64,000 nt of DNA from Fimenecus sp045545735 (GTDB lineage: Bacteria > Bacillota > Clostridia > Oscillospirales > Acutalibacteraceae), in NCBI GenBank assembly GCA_045545735.1, contig JAZQBM010000008.1, positions 62,001 to 126,000 on the forward strand. The letters run 5' to 3'. The position numbers and the translations under genes were made by a program. Positions 8,093 through 16,821 of this stretch are shown piece after piece. Every line of letters begins with the position of its first letter. The stretch's first letter is position 1. The notes under the pieces were generated by a model. The model was not told where the DNA came from. It did not search any database and saw only the letters and a program-made list of their open reading frames with translations.

Positions 8093-8542
8093 ATGGTAGA
8101 AAAAGTAAAAAAAATCAACGATGCCTTTCATCGTTATCATTGTAATCATAGAAATATTGTTGACGGTAAATTCCGTGAAAAAGGGCTGTATTTCGGTCAA
8201 CCACCAATCCTTAAATATTTAAGTGAACATGAAAACGCAACGCAAAAAGAAATTGCAGACTTTTTACACATTTCTGCTCCGTCAGTTGCAACTTCACTTA
8301 AAAGAATGGAAGAAGCAGGTCTTGTTGTGCGTCTTGAAAATAAAAAAGATGCACGCAGAAACACTGTAAAACTTACAAAAAAGGGGAAAGAGCTTTTCCT
8401 TTATGCAGAAAATATGTTTTTGCATATAGATGACGTAACTTATAATGGTTTTACAGAAGAAGAAATGGATTTAATGGTTAAATTTCTTGAAAGAATGAAT
8501 AAAAATTTAACTGATTTTGTAAAGGAGGATGAAAATGTTTAA
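8093..8542 (+). CDS. MarR-family transcriptional regulator
   Basis: This winged helix-turn-helix regulator has about 149 residues. The region NATQKEIADFLHISAPSVATSLKRMEEAGLV is the recognition helix-turn-helix, followed by the wing with KKDARRNTVKLTKKG, both typical of MarR. Such proteins often repress an adjacent efflux gene and release DNA on binding a small molecule. The start is uncertain: a TTG at 8063 is in frame but has no ribosome binding site, so I prefer the ATG at 8093 with a weak AGAGAG upstream. The 3' end overlaps the first ABC gene by eight bases, so the two should be co-transcribed and coupled. Confidence 0.85.
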   Translation: MVEKVKKINDAFHRYHCNHRNIVDGKFREKGLYFGQPPILKYLSEHENATQKEIADFLHISAPSVATSLKRMEEAGLVVRLENKKDARRNTVKLTKKGKELFLYAENMFLHIDDVTYNGFTEEEMDLMVKFLERMNKNLTDFVKEDENV

Positions 8543-10292
8543 ATTATTGAGATATGCCAAAAAGTATATACTCCCTGCAATAATTTCTCCAATATTTATG
8601 GTGGGCGAAGTTATACTGGAACTTATGATTCCTCTTGTAATGGCAGAGATTGTGAATCTTATTCAGTCCGAAGGTTTTGGCGACGAAAGCCTTAATATGA
8701 TGTTAAAATATGGGATTCGTATGCTTATATACGCATTAGGTTCACTTTGTTGCGGAACAATAGCAGCTCGTGCAGCAGCAGTTGCGGGCATGGGATTTGG
8801 TGCGAAACTCCGTGAAAATATGATGGGCAAAATCCAGACATTCTCATTTTCAAATATTGACAAATTTTCAACTGCATCACTTATTACCCGTCTTACGACT
8901 GATGTAAACAGTGTGCAGAACACATTTGTTATGATGATTAGAATGCTTTTCCGTTCACCTGTGCAGTTTGTCGTGGCACTTGTGTTTACAATAAGAATGA
9001 GCAAAGAAGTTTCAACGGCATTTCTTGTGTCACTTCCTCTTATTGCGATTATTCTTGTAATTTTTGCCCCTATTGCACTTAAACGATTCAAGAAACTTCT
9101 TGAAATGTTTGACGGATTCAATGCATCAATTCAGGAAAACCTTACTAATATTAGAGTAGTAAAAGCATTTGTCCGTTCAGATTATGAGAAAGACAAATTC
9201 AAAAAAGCAAACGACAATCTTCTTAATGCGGCATTACATGCAGAAAAACTTATGATATTAGGTCAACCTGTGTTTATGCTTATTATGTATTGCACTATTC
9301 TTGCCATTCTTTATATTGCAGCAAAAGCTATTTCGGCAGAAACTTTGAACATTGGCGACTTTACTGCTGTTTACACTTATGCAATGCAGATTCTTATGAG
9401 TTTTCTTATGGTAATTTTCCTTATTGCACAATTCTTTATGTCACAAGCAAGTGCAAAACGTATCAATGAAGTTATCAATGAAGTGCCTGATATAAGAGAT
9501 GACACAGCCACAGAAACGATTGTAAAAGATGGCTCTATTGAGTTTAAGAATGTGTCATTTAAGTATGATGGTGCTAATAATCCTGTTATTAAAAATGCTG
9601 ATTTCAGAATCGAAAGCGGCGAAATGGTAGGTATTATCGGTGCAACAGGTAGTGCTAAAACAACTCTTGTGCAGTTAATTCCAAGACTTTATGACGTTGC
9701 CGACGGTCAGGTGACAGTTGGTGGCATTGATGTTAAAGACTACAAAATCCACGCACTTCGTGAAGAAGTTAGTATGGTGTTACAGAAAAACGTACTTTTC
9801 TCAGGCTCAATCGCAGAAAATCTTCGCTGGGGTAATAAAAATGCAACTGACGAAGAATTAGTTGAGGCTTGTAAAATTGCAGATGCTCACGGATTTATTT
9901 CGTCATTCCCCGATGGTTATAATACAGATTTAAGTCAGGGTGGCTCTAATGTTTCGGGTGGACAAAAACAACGACTTTGTATTGCCCGTGCAATTCTTAA
10001 AAAGCCTAAAATTCTTATTCTTGATGACTCTACAAGTGCGGTTGATACATTTACAGATTCAAAAATCCGCAAAGGACTTCGCGAGTGTATTCCAGCGACT
10101 ACAAAAATTATTATTGCTCAACGAATTTCATCTGTTGAGGATTGCGACAAGATTATTATTCTTGAAAATGGTGGAATTAACGATATTGGTACTCATGATG
10201 AGTTGTTAGAGCGTAATGAGATTTATCAGGATATTTACAACTCTCAACAAAAAGGCGGAGACGATTTTGATTTGCAAGGAGGTGCAAACTGA
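8535..10292 (+). CDS. ABC exporter half-transporter, degenerate-site subunit
   Basis: This 585-residue protein has six membrane helices (about 1-310) followed by an ATPase domain, the layout of type IV ABC multidrug or lipid exporters. The Walker A motif reads GATGSAKTT, with Ala in place of the usual Gly before Lys. The signature is VSGGQKQR. Walker B ends LILDDSTSAVD, so the catalytic Glu is replaced by Asp. These changes mark the subunit of a heterodimer that holds the non-hydrolysing site, with the next gene as partner. I start at ATG 8535 because AAGGAGG lies six bases before it; an ATG at 8529 is too close. Confidence 0.9.
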   Translation: MFKLLRYAKKYILPAIISPIFMVGEVILELMIPLVMAEIVNLIQSEGFGDESLNMMLKYGIRMLIYALGSLCCGTIAARAAAVAGMGFGAKLRENMMGKIQTFSFSNIDKFSTASLITRLTTDVNSVQNTFVMMIRMLFRSPVQFVVALVFTIRMSKEVSTAFLVSLPLIAIILVIFAPIALKRFKKLLEMFDGFNASIQENLTNIRVVKAFVRSDYEKDKFKKANDNLLNAALHAEKLMILGQPVFMLIMYCTILAILYIAAKAISAETLNIGDFTAVYTYAMQILMSFLMVIFLIAQFFMSQASAKRINEVINEVPDIRDDTATETIVKDGSIEFKNVSFKYDGANNPVIKNADFRIESGEMVGIIGATGSAKTTLVQLIPRLYDVADGQVTVGGIDVKDYKIHALREEVSMVLQKNVLFSGSIAENLRWGNKNATDEELVEACKIADAHGFISSFPDGYNTDLSQGGSNVSGGQKQRLCIARAILKKPKILILDDSTSAVDTFTDSKIRKGLRECIPATTKIIIAQRISSVEDCDKIIILENGGINDIGTHDELLERNEIYQDIYNSQQKGGDDFDLQGGAN

Positions 10293-12208
10293 TGGCAGGA
10301 CCAATGGGCACACCCGGTAACCGTGGTCGCGGCAGACCGGCACCACCAAAACCAAAAAATACTAAAGGTACAATCCGTAGATTATTAAAGTATATCTTAA
10401 TGCAAAAAGGTCTTTTTATAGGTATGCTTTTCTTTGCGGCTGTCAGTTCCCTTGCATCTGTGTCAGGTTCACTTTTTATTGAGCCTATTATTGATGATTA
10501 TCTTACTCCTCTTATCGGACAAAATTTTGAGGGCGAATTGGTTGTCGGTCTTTTTAAGATGATGGGCATTATGGCAACAGTTTTCTTAAGTGGTGTTATA
10601 GCATCTTACGGTCAATCAAAATGTTCAGTATGGCTTACACAAAAAACACTTAATAAAATCCGCAAAGACCTTTTTGACTCACTTTCAGATTTGCCAATCA
10701 GTTATTTTGATTCACGTGCAAACGGCGAAATTATGAGCCGATTTACAAATGACGTTGAAACGCTGAGAATGTTTATAAGTCAAGGTGTTACACAGTTTAT
10801 TTCATCAGGTATTATGATTGTCGGTTCGCTTATCATTATGCTTATTTTGAGTTGGCAAATGACTTTAGTTGTTCTCCTTATGGTAGTTGTAATGACAATC
10901 GTTACTAAAGTTATTGGTAAACGAAGTGCATTTTTCTTTAAAAGACAGCAAGAAGATTTAGGTAAAGTAAACGGCTATATTGAAGAAATTATTGAAGGAC
11001 AGAAAGTGGTTAAAGTGTTTAATCACGAAGACGAAGTTTCTGCACATTTCAATGAAATCAATGAGAAACTACGAAAAGTATCAACAAGTGCAAACTCTTT
11101 TGCAAATATGTTAGGCCCTATTATGAACAACCTTTCTCATGTGGCTTATGCACTTTCAGCGGCACTTGGTGGTGTTTTAGCAATCAACGGCGTAGTTTCT
11201 CCCGGTGAAATTGTTGCTTTCTTGCAGTATATCAGAAGTTTTACTCAGCCAATTTCAAATATTACTCAGCAGTTCAATAATGCTTTTATGGCTCTTGCAG
11301 GTGCAGAGAGAATTTTTGAGGTTATCGACCAAAAACCTGAAATTGACGAGGGCTATGTAATGCTTGTCAATGCAAAACTTAATGACAAAGGCGAAATCGA
11401 AGAAACAGAAAAGCATACGGGCTTGTGGGCTTGGAAACATACTCACGGTGACGGCACAATCACATACACTCGCCTTGCAGGTGACATTGTATTTGAAGAT
11501 GTTACATTCGGTTATACTGACGAGAAAACTGTTCTTCACGATGTTTCACTTTATGCGAAACCGGGACAGAAAATTGCATTTGTCGGCTCAACCGGTGCAG
11601 GCAAGACTACGATTACAAACCTTATAAACCGTTTCTATGAAATCCAAGAAGGAAAAATCCGATATGACGGTATAAATATTCAAAAGATTAAAAAAGACGA
11701 TTTGCGACGTTCACTTGGTATTGTTTTACAGGATACTCACTTGTTCACAGGTACAATTGAAGATAATATCCGTTACGGTAACCTTGATGCTACTCACGAA
11801 CAGATTGTTCAGGCGGCAAAAATTGCGAACGCTCATTCGTTTATTGAGAATTTGCCTGACGGGTATAATACAATGCTTACGGGTGACGGCTCAAACCTTT
11901 CACAAGGTCAGCGACAGTTACTTTCAATTGCCCGTGCGGCAGTTGCAGACCCGCCTGTGCTTATTCTTGACGAAGCTACAAGTTCAATTGATACAAGAAC
12001 TGAAAAGCAGATTGAAAAGGGTATGGACGCTCTTATGGAGGGCAGAACGGTATTTGTTATAGCTCACCGACTTTCAACAGTACGAAATGCAAATGCGATT
12101 ATGGTGCTTGAAAACGGACGAATCATTGAGCGTGGCGACCACGATGACTTAATTAGTCAAAAAGGTAAATATTATCAACTCTACACAGGCTCATTTGAAG
12201 AAAATTGA
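10292..12208 (+). CDS. ABC exporter half-transporter, catalytic subunit
   Basis: This 638-residue partner has a Gly/Pro-rich N-terminal tail, six membrane helices and an ATPase domain. The ATPase motifs are complete: GSTGAGKTT, LSQGQRQ and LILDEATSSID with the catalytic Glu. About 40 extra residues (around 355-400, with GLWAWKHTHGDGTITYTRLAG) lie between the membrane and ATPase domains. I have seen similar insertions in clostridial members. The ATG shares one base with the previous stop (TGATG) and has AAGGAGG upstream, so the pair is translationally coupled. Under MarR control, the likely role is export of a drug or toxic metabolite; the substrate is unknown. Confidence 0.9.
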   Translation: MAGPMGTPGNRGRGRPAPPKPKNTKGTIRRLLKYILMQKGLFIGMLFFAAVSSLASVSGSLFIEPIIDDYLTPLIGQNFEGELVVGLFKMMGIMATVFLSGVIASYGQSKCSVWLTQKTLNKIRKDLFDSLSDLPISYFDSRANGEIMSRFTNDVETLRMFISQGVTQFISSGIMIVGSLIIMLILSWQMTLVVLLMVVVMTIVTKVIGKRSAFFFKRQQEDLGKVNGYIEEIIEGQKVVKVFNHEDEVSAHFNEINEKLRKVSTSANSFANMLGPIMNNLSHVAYALSAALGGVLAINGVVSPGEIVAFLQYIRSFTQPISNITQQFNNAFMALAGAERIFEVIDQKPEIDEGYVMLVNAKLNDKGEIEETEKHTGLWAWKHTHGDGTITYTRLAGDIVFEDVTFGYTDEKTVLHDVSLYAKPGQKIAFVGSTGAGKTTITNLINRFYEIQEGKIRYDGINIQKIKKDDLRRSLGIVLQDTHLFTGTIEDNIRYGNLDATHEQIVQAAKIANAHSFIENLPDGYNTMLTGDGSNLSQGQRQLLSIARAAVADPPVLILDEATSSIDTRTEKQIEKGMDALMEGRTVFVIAHRLSTVRNANAIMVLENGRIIERGDHDDLISQKGKYYQLYTGSFEEN

Positions 12209-12212
12209 TTCT

Positions 12213-12255
12213 TTTTCCGCAATACCACGTGTCTTTCGACTCGTGGTATTTTTAT
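12213..12255 (+). terminator. Intrinsic terminator after the ABC exporter
   Basis: AATACCACG (12221-12229) pairs with CGTGGTATT (12242-12250), followed by a run of T's. The block TTTTTCCGCAATAC with its hairpin resembles part of the inverted-repeat element at 63519-63621, so this terminator may be derived from the same repeat family. Confidence 0.8.
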
Positions 12256-12271
12256 ATAATTTTGTTTTAAC

Positions 12272-12391
12272 AAATTTGAGTTTGTTTAATTAAGTGCAAA
12301 GTGCAAAATGCAAAGTGTCGGAACTGCGTTGCAATTGTAGAAAACGACGCCCTCGTCGTTCCGTTAAAACAATTAAATAAACTCTAATTTA
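12272..12391. repeat. Intergenic inverted-repeat element, copy A
   Basis: The ends are imperfect inverted repeats: AAATTTGAGTTTGTTTA at the left and TAAATAAACTCTAATTT at the right, matching at 15 of 17 positions. A 22-base internal block (12320-12341) is identical to one in copy B at 49265-49286. There is no open frame of note, so this looks like a non-autonomous miniature element about 120 bp long. Confidence 0.7.
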
Positions 12392-12405
12392 TCTAACTCT
12401 TTTAC

Positions 12406-12438
12406 AAACAAAAAGGAACTTCCGATTGGAAGTTCCTT
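12406..12438 (-). terminator. Intrinsic terminator of the aldolase operon
   Basis: On the minus strand AAGGAACTTCC and GGAAGTTCCTT form an 11-bp stem with a 4-base loop, followed by TTTTTG. It lies 18 bases beyond the aldolase stop codon. Confidence 0.9.
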
Positions 12439-12456
12439 AATTTTCTGTATTAAACT

Positions 12457-13677
12457 TTATTTACCAGCCTGTTTTGAATACTTAAGTTTGTAAACAAGAC
12501 GCATAATTCTTGTTTCAAGTGGGTTGATTGGCTCAACTTTTTCAAACATCTGTGCACTAACCTGAATTTTAGCACCTTTGTTTGTAATGAATTCAATAGC
12601 ACCTGCATCGTATTCACTACCTGCAACGCAAAGAGCACCGTTGTTCTCAAGAAGAACAGCATTTCTGCCCTTGAGTTTCTTAACAACTTTGTTTGCAGTC
12701 TGGAGTGAGTTGTTAGGGTCATACTTTGCACTCTTAACATTTACACCAACAATCTGAGCGAAGTCGTCAATAAGTGGACGCATTTTCTTGCCCATTTTTG
12801 AACATGCAACTGTGTAAGGGTCTTTTGTATGAGAAATAAAGTTAACATCTGCACGTTTCTTATAAACTGCACGGTGAAGTTCGATTGATTCGTTAGAAGC
12901 ATCACCTGCGATAATATCGCCTGATTCAATGTCAATTCTTGTAACAGAGCCGTCGCCACCGATTACAGAAATATTGAATACTGTGCCGTCACGTTCACTC
13001 TTGCAAGCAGGGAATTCAGGAGCATCAAGTGGCTTCTTAACGAATTTCTCAACTACATAGTCGTTGATTGCTGTAAGATTGTCAGCAACCTTGCCTGTAA
13101 GTGAAGTATATTTGTCCATTACATACTGTTCGCAAATATCTTCAACTTTCTGTGCAACGTTGAATGCATCGTCATAGTCAACGCCCATACAAACTGCACC
13201 GTGATGAGCCATAACTGCTGCTTTAGAATCTGAACGAGTAATTGCATCAATAACGCCCTTGCGAAGTTTCTTTGTGCCGGGAAGACCATAAGATGCGATT
13301 GGAAGGTTAGAACCAACAACCTGTGCATTTTCGCCTTCAATATTGTTAATGTCCATACCAAGAGCAGAAACGATTGAAGCGTTTACCTGATGAGTATGTA
13401 TAACAAAGTTTATTTCGGGACGAAGTTTGTAGCAAGCTGCATGAATACCTTTTTCGCTTGATGGCTTGATTTCACCCTCATATTCAAGGTCTTCAATATT
13501 TACAAGCACGATTTCTTCAGGAGTGAGAGTTTCATAAGCACGACCGCTTGGAGTGATTACAAACTGTGTTTCACTGATTCTGCAAGAAATGTTACCCCAA
13601 GTACGAGCAATAAGTCCTGCTGCGATAAGTTCTTTACCTGCTCTGATAACAGTTTCTTTTGCCTGCATAATATCCAT
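12457..13677 (-). CDS. Tandem class II aldolase/adducin-family protein
   Basis: This 406-residue protein holds two class II aldolase domains (about 1-215 and 230-400). The first has the metal-binding set of fuculose-phosphate aldolases: HTH in FVIHTHQVNAS (about 92-102) and His in MAHHGAVCMG. In the second domain the matching positions read ISHTKDPYT and LLENNGALCVAG, so two of three ligands are lost and it is probably structural or regulatory. The family cleaves or epimerises hydroxy-acid or sugar phosphates using a divalent metal. AGAGGTGA lies before the ATG. It follows the aminotransferase gene by 68 bases and shares its promoter. Substrate unknown. Confidence 0.8.
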   Translation of the reverse strand: MDIMQAKETVIRAGKELIAAGLIARTWGNISCRISETQFVITPSGRAYETLTPEEIVLVNIEDLEYEGEIKPSSEKGIHAACYKLRPEINFVIHTHQVNASIVSALGMDINNIEGENAQVVGSNLPIASYGLPGTKKLRKGVIDAITRSDSKAAVMAHHGAVCMGVDYDDAFNVAQKVEDICEQYVMDKYTSLTGKVADNLTAINDYVVEKFVKKPLDAPEFPACKSERDGTVFNISVIGGDGSVTRIDIESGDIIAGDASNESIELHRAVYKKRADVNFISHTKDPYTVACSKMGKKMRPLIDDFAQIVGVNVKSAKYDPNNSLQTANKVVKKLKGRNAVLLENNGALCVAGSEYDAGAIEFITNKGAKIQVSAQMFEKVEPINPLETRIMRLVYKLKYSKQAGK

Positions 13678-13707
13678 AGTAGTTTCACCTCTTAATTAGT
13701 GATTAAA

Positions 13708-13729
13708 GGCGGACGAGTTTACGTCCGCC
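13708..13729 (-). other. Intercistronic hairpin between aminotransferase and aldolase genes
   Basis: GGCGGACG and CGTCCGCC form a perfect 8-bp GC-rich stem with a 6-base loop. On the minus strand it is followed by only three T's, so it is at most a weak terminator. It may tune relative expression or protect the upstream message from 3' decay. Confidence 0.5.
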
Positions 13730-13745
13730 CCGAAAAAGTTAATGA

Positions 13746-15236
13746 TTATTTCTCTGAAGGTTTAACTGCAACGTTTGCAAATACCTTGTCGAAGCACTGG
13801 AGTGCCTGGTCAATCATCTTAGGTGTGTATGCAGCTGATGTGTAGAGACGGCTACCAGCAAGAGTAACAAGTCCTTCTGCCATATAAGCAGCACCCATAT
13901 ACTGCATTTCTTTCTTTCTTTCGCTTGTAGCTGAAAGAACACCAGGGATTTTCCAAGGTTTGCACCAGTCAATTGAGTAGTGCATTGTACCAACTGTTTC
14001 AAGGTGGCAAACTGAACCTTCGTTCCAGCATACGAATGGAAGACCGTGTTTAGCAACGAGTTCTTGAAGACCTGTTGTAAGTCTGTCACCCATTTCGCCA
14101 GCTTTCTGACATGCGTTCTGCTTGTCGATTTCTTCAAGAGTGAAGTAACCTGCACAGCATGAAAGTGGATTAGCAGTCATTGTACCGCCTGTGAATGCCT
14201 TCTTAATCTTCATACCTGAATCATCAAGACCTGCACCAAGGTACTTCATATACTGTTTCTTACCGCCGACACCGCCTGCACCTGGGTATCCACCTGCAAT
14301 AACCTTACCGAAGATTGTAAGGTCAGGAGAAACACCGAAGAATCCCTGAGCACCAGCCATACCAATACGGAAACCTGTAACAACTTCATCAAATACGAGA
14401 AGTGCACCGTATTTACGGCAAAGTCTTTCAACGCCCTTGTTGAAGTCATAATCAAGTGGAGTTGTACCACTTTCAGGACCGATAGGCTCAATAAATACAG
14501 CAGCTGTACCGCCTGTAAACTGGTTCATCCAAAGTTTTCTTTCAAGGTCTTCAAGGTCACCAGGGAAGAATTCCTGTGTATGTTTGAAGAGGTAAAGCGG
14601 AACACCGCTAGCCTGTGTGAATTTAGAACCGGGAACACGGATGCCGTAACCGAGCTGGTCTGACCAACCGTGGTATGCACCACCCATTTTAAGAATGTTC
14701 TTCTTACCTGTTGCAAGACGAGCAACACGAACTGCTGTCATACAAGCTTCAGTACCTGAACCCTGCATACGGAACATATCAACTGATTCAACGCTGTCAG
14801 AAATTTTCTTAGCAAGTTTGTATTCAAACTCATGGAAAAGACCTGTTGAAGGACCACAAGTGTTGAGAAGGTCAATAACCTGGTCACGAACTACCTTAGG
14901 GTTAGAACCAAGAACTGTTGGTCCACCTGCCTGAAGAAAGTCGAAATACTTGTTACCGTCAATGTCATAAAGGTAAGCACCTTCAGCCTTTGTGAAAACA
15001 AGTGGGAATGGATAGTTGAAAGCGAGGTTGTGCTGAACACCGCCTGGGATGATTGTTTTTGCCTCAGCAATCATTTCCTTTGATTTTGCACATTTCTTTT
15101 CATAATACTCTTCTTCATAAGTCTTGAGCACGTCAGGCTTAATTGAATAAATTGGTTTTTCAATAAGCTCGTCAAGCTGTCTGTTAATCTGAGCCGCATC
15201 ATGATAATGTGCGATTGCAAATCTTGTATCTGCCAT
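13746..15236 (-). CDS. Class III (GSA-like) PLP-dependent aminotransferase
   Basis: This 496-residue enzyme belongs to fold-type I, class III, near glutamate-1-semialdehyde aminomutase. Visible motifs are MQGSGTEACMTAVRVAR (phosphate cup), LLVFDEVVTGFR (Asp for the pyridine nitrogen) and TIFGKVIAGGYPGA with the PLP lysine. About 60 extra N-terminal residues precede the usual GGVQHN region. It is unlikely to be the heme enzyme, since no other heme genes are near. The partners are an aldolase and an Fe-dehydrogenase, so it probably transfers an amino group in a catabolic route. I chose ATG 15236 behind GGAGGG; the frame extends 22 codons further without a site. Confidence 0.85.
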   Translation of the reverse strand: MADTRFAIAHYHDAAQINRQLDELIEKPIYSIKPDVLKTYEEEYYEKKCAKSKEMIAEAKTIIPGGVQHNLAFNYPFPLVFTKAEGAYLYDIDGNKYFDFLQAGGPTVLGSNPKVVRDQVIDLLNTCGPSTGLFHEFEYKLAKKISDSVESVDMFRMQGSGTEACMTAVRVARLATGKKNILKMGGAYHGWSDQLGYGIRVPGSKFTQASGVPLYLFKHTQEFFPGDLEDLERKLWMNQFTGGTAAVFIEPIGPESGTTPLDYDFNKGVERLCRKYGALLVFDEVVTGFRIGMAGAQGFFGVSPDLTIFGKVIAGGYPGAGGVGGKKQYMKYLGAGLDDSGMKIKKAFTGGTMTANPLSCCAGYFTLEEIDKQNACQKAGEMGDRLTTGLQELVAKHGLPFVCWNEGSVCHLETVGTMHYSIDWCKPWKIPGVLSATSERKKEMQYMGAAYMAEGLVTLAGSRLYTSAAYTPKMIDQALQCFDKVFANVAVKPSEK

Positions 15237-15276
15237 AATTTTGTACCCTCCGTTTATAAATAAGATGGAATTGTAC

Positions 15277-15290
15277 TCACCTAAAGGTGA
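15277..15290. promoter_or_regulatory. Palindrome TCACCTAAAGGTGA in the aminotransferase leader
   Basis: This 14-base palindrome (TCACCT, AA, AGGTGA) lies about 15-30 bases after the predicted start of transcription of the aminotransferase operon. It fits an operator for a dimeric repressor, though no regulator gene is adjacent. Confidence 0.4.
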
Positions 15291-15306
15291 ATAACTGTTC
15301 ACTCTA

Positions 15307-15334
15307 ATTATACCACTATTTTTTTGAGTGTCAA
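15307..15334 (-). promoter_or_regulatory. Consensus promoter of the aminotransferase-aldolase operon
   Basis: On the minus strand TTGACA (15334-15329) and TATAAT (15312-15307) are 16 bases apart, a perfect pair. The transcript leader is about 60 bases long. Beyond the promoter, 15335-15460 is AT-rich and I see nothing specific in it. Confidence 0.85.
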
Positions 15335-15460
15335 ATACTTTTTGAAAAATATGGATTTCGAAATAGTTAAAAAATAACTATAGACTACAATTTGGCTTAA
15401 AATCAAGGTTGATTTAGATAAAAAATATCTATTTTATTAAAAATAAATGTCGCTTATCGT

Positions 15461-15513
15461 AAAAATCAACCGCCCTTTTTGTAAAAAATATACAATCAAA
15501 AGGGCGGTTTTGT
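15461..15513 (-). terminator. Terminator after the Fe-alcohol dehydrogenase gene
   Basis: AACCGCCCTTTT (15468-15479) and AAAAGGGCGGTT (15498-15509) form a 12-bp stem with an 18-base loop. A run of T's follows on the minus strand (TTGATTTTT) and a shorter one on the plus strand, so it can work in both directions. Confidence 0.8.
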
Positions 15514-15564
15514 ATTCAAAACATAGAAAATCTAATTTGAAAAGGAATTTTAGATAAAAATCAT

Positions 15565-16686
15565 CTATTCATCGCTTTTTAAGAACAATTCTGCCATTAA
15601 TTCAGCCGCATTCTTATTGTCAAATGCAGTAGGTGAGTTTTTAAAGTTCTTTAAATGCTCCCAACGGGTTTCATATTCGTCAATTTTTTCTTGCGGAACA
15701 ATAAAGTTAAAATCACAGAATTGTTTTATGATGCTTTCAAGTTTTTCGGGTGTTGTTCCCATAGTATTAAAAAACATTTTGCAAAGTGATGGATTGGCTT
15801 TAGCACATTCTCTTAAATATGCAGGAATAAAAACTGCACAAGCAAGACCGTGAGGCACATTGTAATCTTCCGTGAGAGCGTACCCCATACCGTGTGGGAA
15901 TCCTGTACCACCTTTGTTGAGTGCAAAGCCTGCGTAAAGTGATGCATAATATAAAGTGTCACGGTCATCAGTTGATGGCAAACATTCATTTTTACTTAAT
16001 TTTTCTAAAATGGGGTAAATAATTTTAACTGAAATTAAAGCAAACTGTTGTGTAAGAAAATCTGCACGTGGCGAGAATGCAGACTCAATTGCGTGAGCCA
16101 ATGCGTCAAGTGCAGTTGAAACAGTTGTATAATACGGAACGGAATAGGTGTATTTAGCATCTGCAAAAGCATATTTTGCGTAATAGTTTTTACCGCTTAC
16201 ACTTTGTTTTCTGCCGTTTTCACGTGTAAGTACAGAAACGCCCGAAACTTCACTGCCCGTACCTGCAGTTGTACCGATTACTGCAAGGGGTAAAGGTTTG
16301 CTTTTAACAACTTCAGTATAAATACCGTCGTTTACAATGTGTGGATTTGTAGCATAAACGCAAACTGCTTTTGACGCGTCTAACGGCGAGCCACCGCCGA
16401 TACCTACAATGAAATCCGCACCCAGTTCTCTTGCGATTTTGCCACCTTTACAGCAGGTTGAAGTAAGTGGATTTTCTGTTATTTCGTCAAAAATCTTGTA
16501 TTCAATGTTCAATTCCTTAAAAATTTCAATTAAATCGTCAAGTGCACCTGATTTTTTTGCAGAAGAATTACCCGTAACAATTAAACATTTTTTGCCGAGT
16601 TCAGAGAACACGGCTTTGTTATTTTTCAAAACAAAGTTGCCACCAAGAATGTTTACGGGCATATAAAAACTGAAATCGTAAGTCAC
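15565..16686 (-). CDS. Iron-containing alcohol dehydrogenase
   Basis: This 373-residue protein is a group III (Fe-type) alcohol dehydrogenase: an NAD(P)-binding N-terminal domain (GIGGGSPLDASKA) and an all-helical metal domain. Metal ligands fit the conserved set, including the His in ALAHAIES, the His in FPHGMGYAL and the His in VPHGLACAVF. Such enzymes reduce aldehydes such as lactaldehyde or act on short diols. The likely start is GTG 16686, with GGGGA seven bases upstream; an ATG six codons earlier has no ribosome binding site. It is separated from the aminotransferase operon by a terminator but has the same orientation, so a shared pathway is possible, not proven. Confidence 0.85.
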   Translation of the reverse strand: MTYDFSFYMPVNILGGNFVLKNNKAVFSELGKKCLIVTGNSSAKKSGALDDLIEIFKELNIEYKIFDEITENPLTSTCCKGGKIARELGADFIVGIGGGSPLDASKAVCVYATNPHIVNDGIYTEVVKSKPLPLAVIGTTAGTGSEVSGVSVLTRENGRKQSVSGKNYYAKYAFADAKYTYSVPYYTTVSTALDALAHAIESAFSPRADFLTQQFALISVKIIYPILEKLSKNECLPSTDDRDTLYYASLYAGFALNKGGTGFPHGMGYALTEDYNVPHGLACAVFIPAYLRECAKANPSLCKMFFNTMGTTPEKLESIIKQFCDFNFIVPQEKIDEYETRWEHLKNFKNSPTAFDNKNAAELMAELFLKSDE

Positions 16687-16761
16687 AATTAATCCCCATT
16701 TCATTGTTAATTAAATAACATTTTATCATACTGCATACTATTATTGCAATATATTTTCCTA

Positions 16762-16790
16762 TTGAATAAACTTCAAAAATATTGTATTAT
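16762..16790 (+). promoter_or_regulatory. Promoter of the apbE-rnf operon
   Basis: TTGAAT (16762-16767) and TATTAT (16785-16790) are 17 bases apart, one and one mismatch from consensus. No other promoter-like pair is apparent upstream of apbE. Confidence 0.65.
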
Positions 16791-16821
16791 ATTATGGTAT
16801 AGAACAATAGGCGGTGAGAAC

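Noticed and set aside
13746..15236. Heme-pathway glutamate-1-semialdehyde aminomutase
   Set aside because: The family is right, but no other heme gene is near, extra N-terminal residues are present and an aldolase follows, so a catabolic aminotransferase is more likely.
15236..15302. Aminotransferase start 22 codons earlier
   Set aside because: It has no ribosome binding site and lies in the predicted promoter-leader region, whereas 15236 follows GGAGGG.
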